Source of the DNA: Eubacterium sp.
GTDB taxonomy: Bacteria > Bacillota > Clostridia > Lachnospirales > Lachnospiraceae
NCBI GenBank assembly: GCA_017616955.1
Contig: JAFZXD010000273.1
Coordinates: forward strand, 1-10,206
Length of the DNA: 10,206 nucleotides
Direction of reading: 5' to 3'
Positions within the stretch are counted from its first letter, which is position 1. Each line of letters opens with the position of its first letter. Below the pieces are notes generated by a model. That model saw nothing but the letters and a program-made list of their open reading frames with translations. It made no database searches and was not told the DNA's origin. Positions 8,132 through 10,206 of the stretch are shown here, in pieces. Both the position numbers and the translations under genes were made by a program.

Positions 8132-10206
8132 TTACTTTACGAGCTGATTAATAACATCCTTCACTTTTTTAACTGCTATTATATTGAGCTCTGATTTAAC
8201 CTCTTCGGCAACATCCTCAAGGTCTTCAACGTTCTTTTCCGGAATATATACAGTCTTCACGCCTGCTCTTACAGCAGCCATAAGCTTCTCCGGAAGTCCA
8301 CCGATCGGCATGACATTTCCTCTGAGTGAAACCTCACCTGTCATGGCAACCGTCGGATCAACACCCTTATTGGTAAAGAGTGATGCAAGAGCCGTTGTTA
8401 TGGTTATACCTGCAGAAGGTCCGTCTTTCGGAACCGCACCTTCCGGAACGTGGATATGAAGATCCATCTCTCCGAGATTTGCTGTTTCCTCAGGGTACAT
8501 AGCCTTCACAAGACTTATAGCGATCTCAACGGATTCCTTCATAACGTCTCCGAGCTGACCGGTTATAGTAACCTTTCCGGATCCCTTAACCAGCTTGGAT
8601 TCGATAAACAGAATCTCTCCTCCGGCCATAGTCCAAGCAAGACCTGTAACAACACCCGGTATAGCCTTCTTTTCGATGATATCATGGCTCAGCGCTCTAT
8701 GTCCAAGAAATTCTTTGAGATTCTTTGGCTTCACTGATATCTTTTCTTCATTTCCCTTAACCAACTGAACAGCTGCATATCTCATAAGGGTATCTATCTG
8801 TTTCTTAAGACCTCTTACTCCCGACTCCATAGTGTAGTCGGCAACAATCTTCTTTATAGCTGCATCTGTTATAGTAAGGTTCTTTCTTTTTATTCCGGCT
8901 GCCTTCATAGCTTTTGGAATAAGGTGTTTCTTAGCTATATAGAACTTCTCTGTAGCCGTATATCCCGGGAATTCGATTATCTCCATACGGTTAAGAAGCG
9001 GTTCAGGAATAGTGTCTGTTGTATTGGCAGTACATACGAAGAGCACATTTGACAGATCATATGGTACATTCATATAGTGATCGGTAAAGCTGAAGTTCTG
9101 CTCAGGATCAAGTACTTCAAGAAGTGCTGATGAAGGATCTCCGCCATAGTCGCGAACCAGCTTGTCCACTTCGTCAAGTACCATGACCGGATTACTTGCT
9201 CCGCTGCGCTTCATTCCTTCCATAACGCGTCCCGGCATAGCTCCGATATATGTTCTTCTGTGTCCTCTTATCTCTGCCTCATCTCTGACGCCACCAAGAC
9301 TGATTCTGACATATTCTCTGCCAAGAGCCTTTGCGATACTCTGACCGATACTTGTCTTACCGGTTCCGGGAGCACCTACAAAGAGAAGGATTGAACCTGA
9401 CTGCTTCTTGTTAAGCGCCATAACAGCAAGCTGCTGAATGATTCTTTCCTTAACCTTCTTGAGTCCGTAATGGTCGCTGTCGAGTACTTCCTCAGAATAA
9501 TGAAGATCGATAGGATTATACTCCTCCGGTGTCCATCTGAGCGATGTCACGAAATCAAGGTAGTCGTAAAGCATTCCATACTCATGACCATCCTGACCTT
9601 CCTGCTTCATACGGTTGAGAACCTTATTGGCTTCTCTTTCAGCAGTTTCGTTCATTCCGGATTCTTCGATAAGCTTCTCAAATCTTCTTACATCTGATAT
9701 ATTCTCCGGATGCATCTCATCCAGTTCTCTCTGAAGTATCTCAATCTGTTTCTTAATGGCATCCTCACGGTAAATGCTCTCATTTCGAGCCTGCTGCTCC
9801 ATCTCAGCACCCTCAGCCACGTCTGCCATTTCCATAAATTCATATGAGGCGTGCTCGATAAGCTCAAATCTCTCTGAGAGATTATCCACTTCCACCATCT
9901 CATACTTTTCCTGCCAGGTTATGCTGAAGTAACCTGTCATAGAGCATGCCAGTTCGTTTATATTCTTCCACTGAAGAATGAATCCTCTGGCCCAGATGCC
10001 CCACTGATAATTCTGAACAAACTTCAGGAACTTAGTCTTAAGTCTGTCAAATCTTTCCTTCTTATCATCCGCCTTCATATCATCGATCTCAGGGCGAACC
10101 TCTGTCTCAGCATCAACATTTCCATTTGAAGTTCTTGTAAAACTCAAGATATTTACACGGTCTTTTGTACGTACTTTGACATTACCTTCCGTGTCGATTG
10201 ATTCGA
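8132..10206 (-). CDS. lon: ATP-dependent Lon protease (LonA type), 5' end off window
   Basis: The frame is open to the right edge: 690 residues are visible. The codon at 10147 (TTG) is not a credible start, because upstream codons read GNVKVRTKDRVNIL, typical of the Lon substrate-binding domain. About 80-120 residues are probably missing. Counting from that TTG: helical middle region with REDAIKKQIEILQREL (127-142), P-loop GAPGTGKT (258-265), Walker B MVLDEVDK (322-329), and LLEVLDPEQN. The protease domain has PKDGPSAG (Ser578) and GGLPEKL (Lys621); the Ser-Lys distance of 43 equals that of E. coli Lon. Lon degrades misfolded and regulatory proteins in the cytoplasm. The middle region departs from the usual EYYLREQ and LPW motifs (NESIYRED, LRW), suggesting a diverged Lon branch, perhaps a second paralogue in its genome. 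Confidence 0.95.
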   Translation of the reverse strand, partial: ESIDTEGNVKVRTKDRVNILSFTRTSNGNVDAETEVRPEIDDMKADDKKERFDRLKTKFLKFVQNYQWGIWARGFILQWKNINELACSMTGYFSITWQEKYEMVEVDNLSERFELIEHASYEFMEMADVAEGAEMEQQARNESIYREDAIKKQIEILQRELDEMHPENISDVRRFEKLIEESGMNETAEREANKVLNRMKQEGQDGHEYGMLYDYLDFVTSLRWTPEEYNPIDLHYSEEVLDSDHYGLKKVKERIIQQLAVMALNKKQSGSILLFVGAPGTGKTSIGQSIAKALGREYVRISLGGVRDEAEIRGHRRTYIGAMPGRVMEGMKRSGASNPVMVLDEVDKLVRDYGGDPSSALLEVLDPEQNFSFTDHYMNVPYDLSNVLFVCTANTTDTIPEPLLNRMEIIEFPGYTATEKFYIAKKHLIPKAMKAAGIKRKNLTITDAAIKKIVADYTMESGVRGLKKQIDTLMRYAAVQLVKGNEEKISVKPKNLKEFLGHRALSHDIIEKKAIPGVVTGLAWTMAGGEILFIESKLVKGSGKVTITGQLGDVMKESVEIAISLVKAMYPEETANLGEMDLHIHVPEGAVPKDGPSAGITITTALASLFTNKGVDPTVAMTGEVSLRGNVMPIGGLPEKLMAAVRAGVKTVYIPEKNVEDLEDVAEEVKSELNIIAVKKVKDVINQLVK

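Overview
This is a minus-strand block of housekeeping genes from a moderately low-GC, Gram-positive-type anaerobe. The strong AAGGAG-type ribosome binding sites, the frequent TTG/GTG starts, the Sec-leader-bearing c subunit and the overall protein character suggest Clostridia, most probably Lachnospiraceae. That placement is an inference from sequence style, not from a database search. Every supported gene reads right to left.

Right part (10206 to 7532): the 5'-truncated gene of an ATP-dependent Lon (LonA) protease, followed 24 bp later by a small rhomboid intramembrane serine protease. Both are proteolytic quality-control or processing enzymes.

Centre (7486 to 1124): a sigma-A-like promoter and then a compact F1Fo ATP synthase operon in the order a (atpB), c (atpE), b (atpF), alpha (atpA), gamma (atpG), beta (atpD), epsilon (atpC). 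From atpF to atpC the genes are separated by 5 bp or less, or overlap. No free-standing delta gene (atpH) is present; b ends 5 bp before alpha. Instead alpha is 583 aa, about 80 longer than usual. Its first ~80 residues read like the C-terminal, b-binding domain of delta/OSCP, joined in frame to an otherwise complete alpha that keeps its own N-terminal helix. This apparent deltaC-alpha fusion, with no delta N-terminal domain encoded here, is the main discovery candidate: it implies a rearranged peripheral stalk and raises a 3:1 versus 1:1 stoichiometry problem. The c subunit is also unusual: 121 aa, with a signal-peptide-like leader and an acidic linker before the hairpin.

Left part (1137 to 1): a DUF2752-type membrane protein overlaps the end of atpC. 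Its stop codon lies inside an extended -10 promoter motif that probably drives the last gene, a proline-rich protein with seven tandem 33-bp/11-aa repeats and a Cys-rich membrane segment. That gene runs off the left edge.

The longest gene-free stretch is about 120 bp (7411-7531, the atp promoter/leader region). No RNA genes, insertion sequences, CRISPR arrays or convincing intrinsic terminators were seen.
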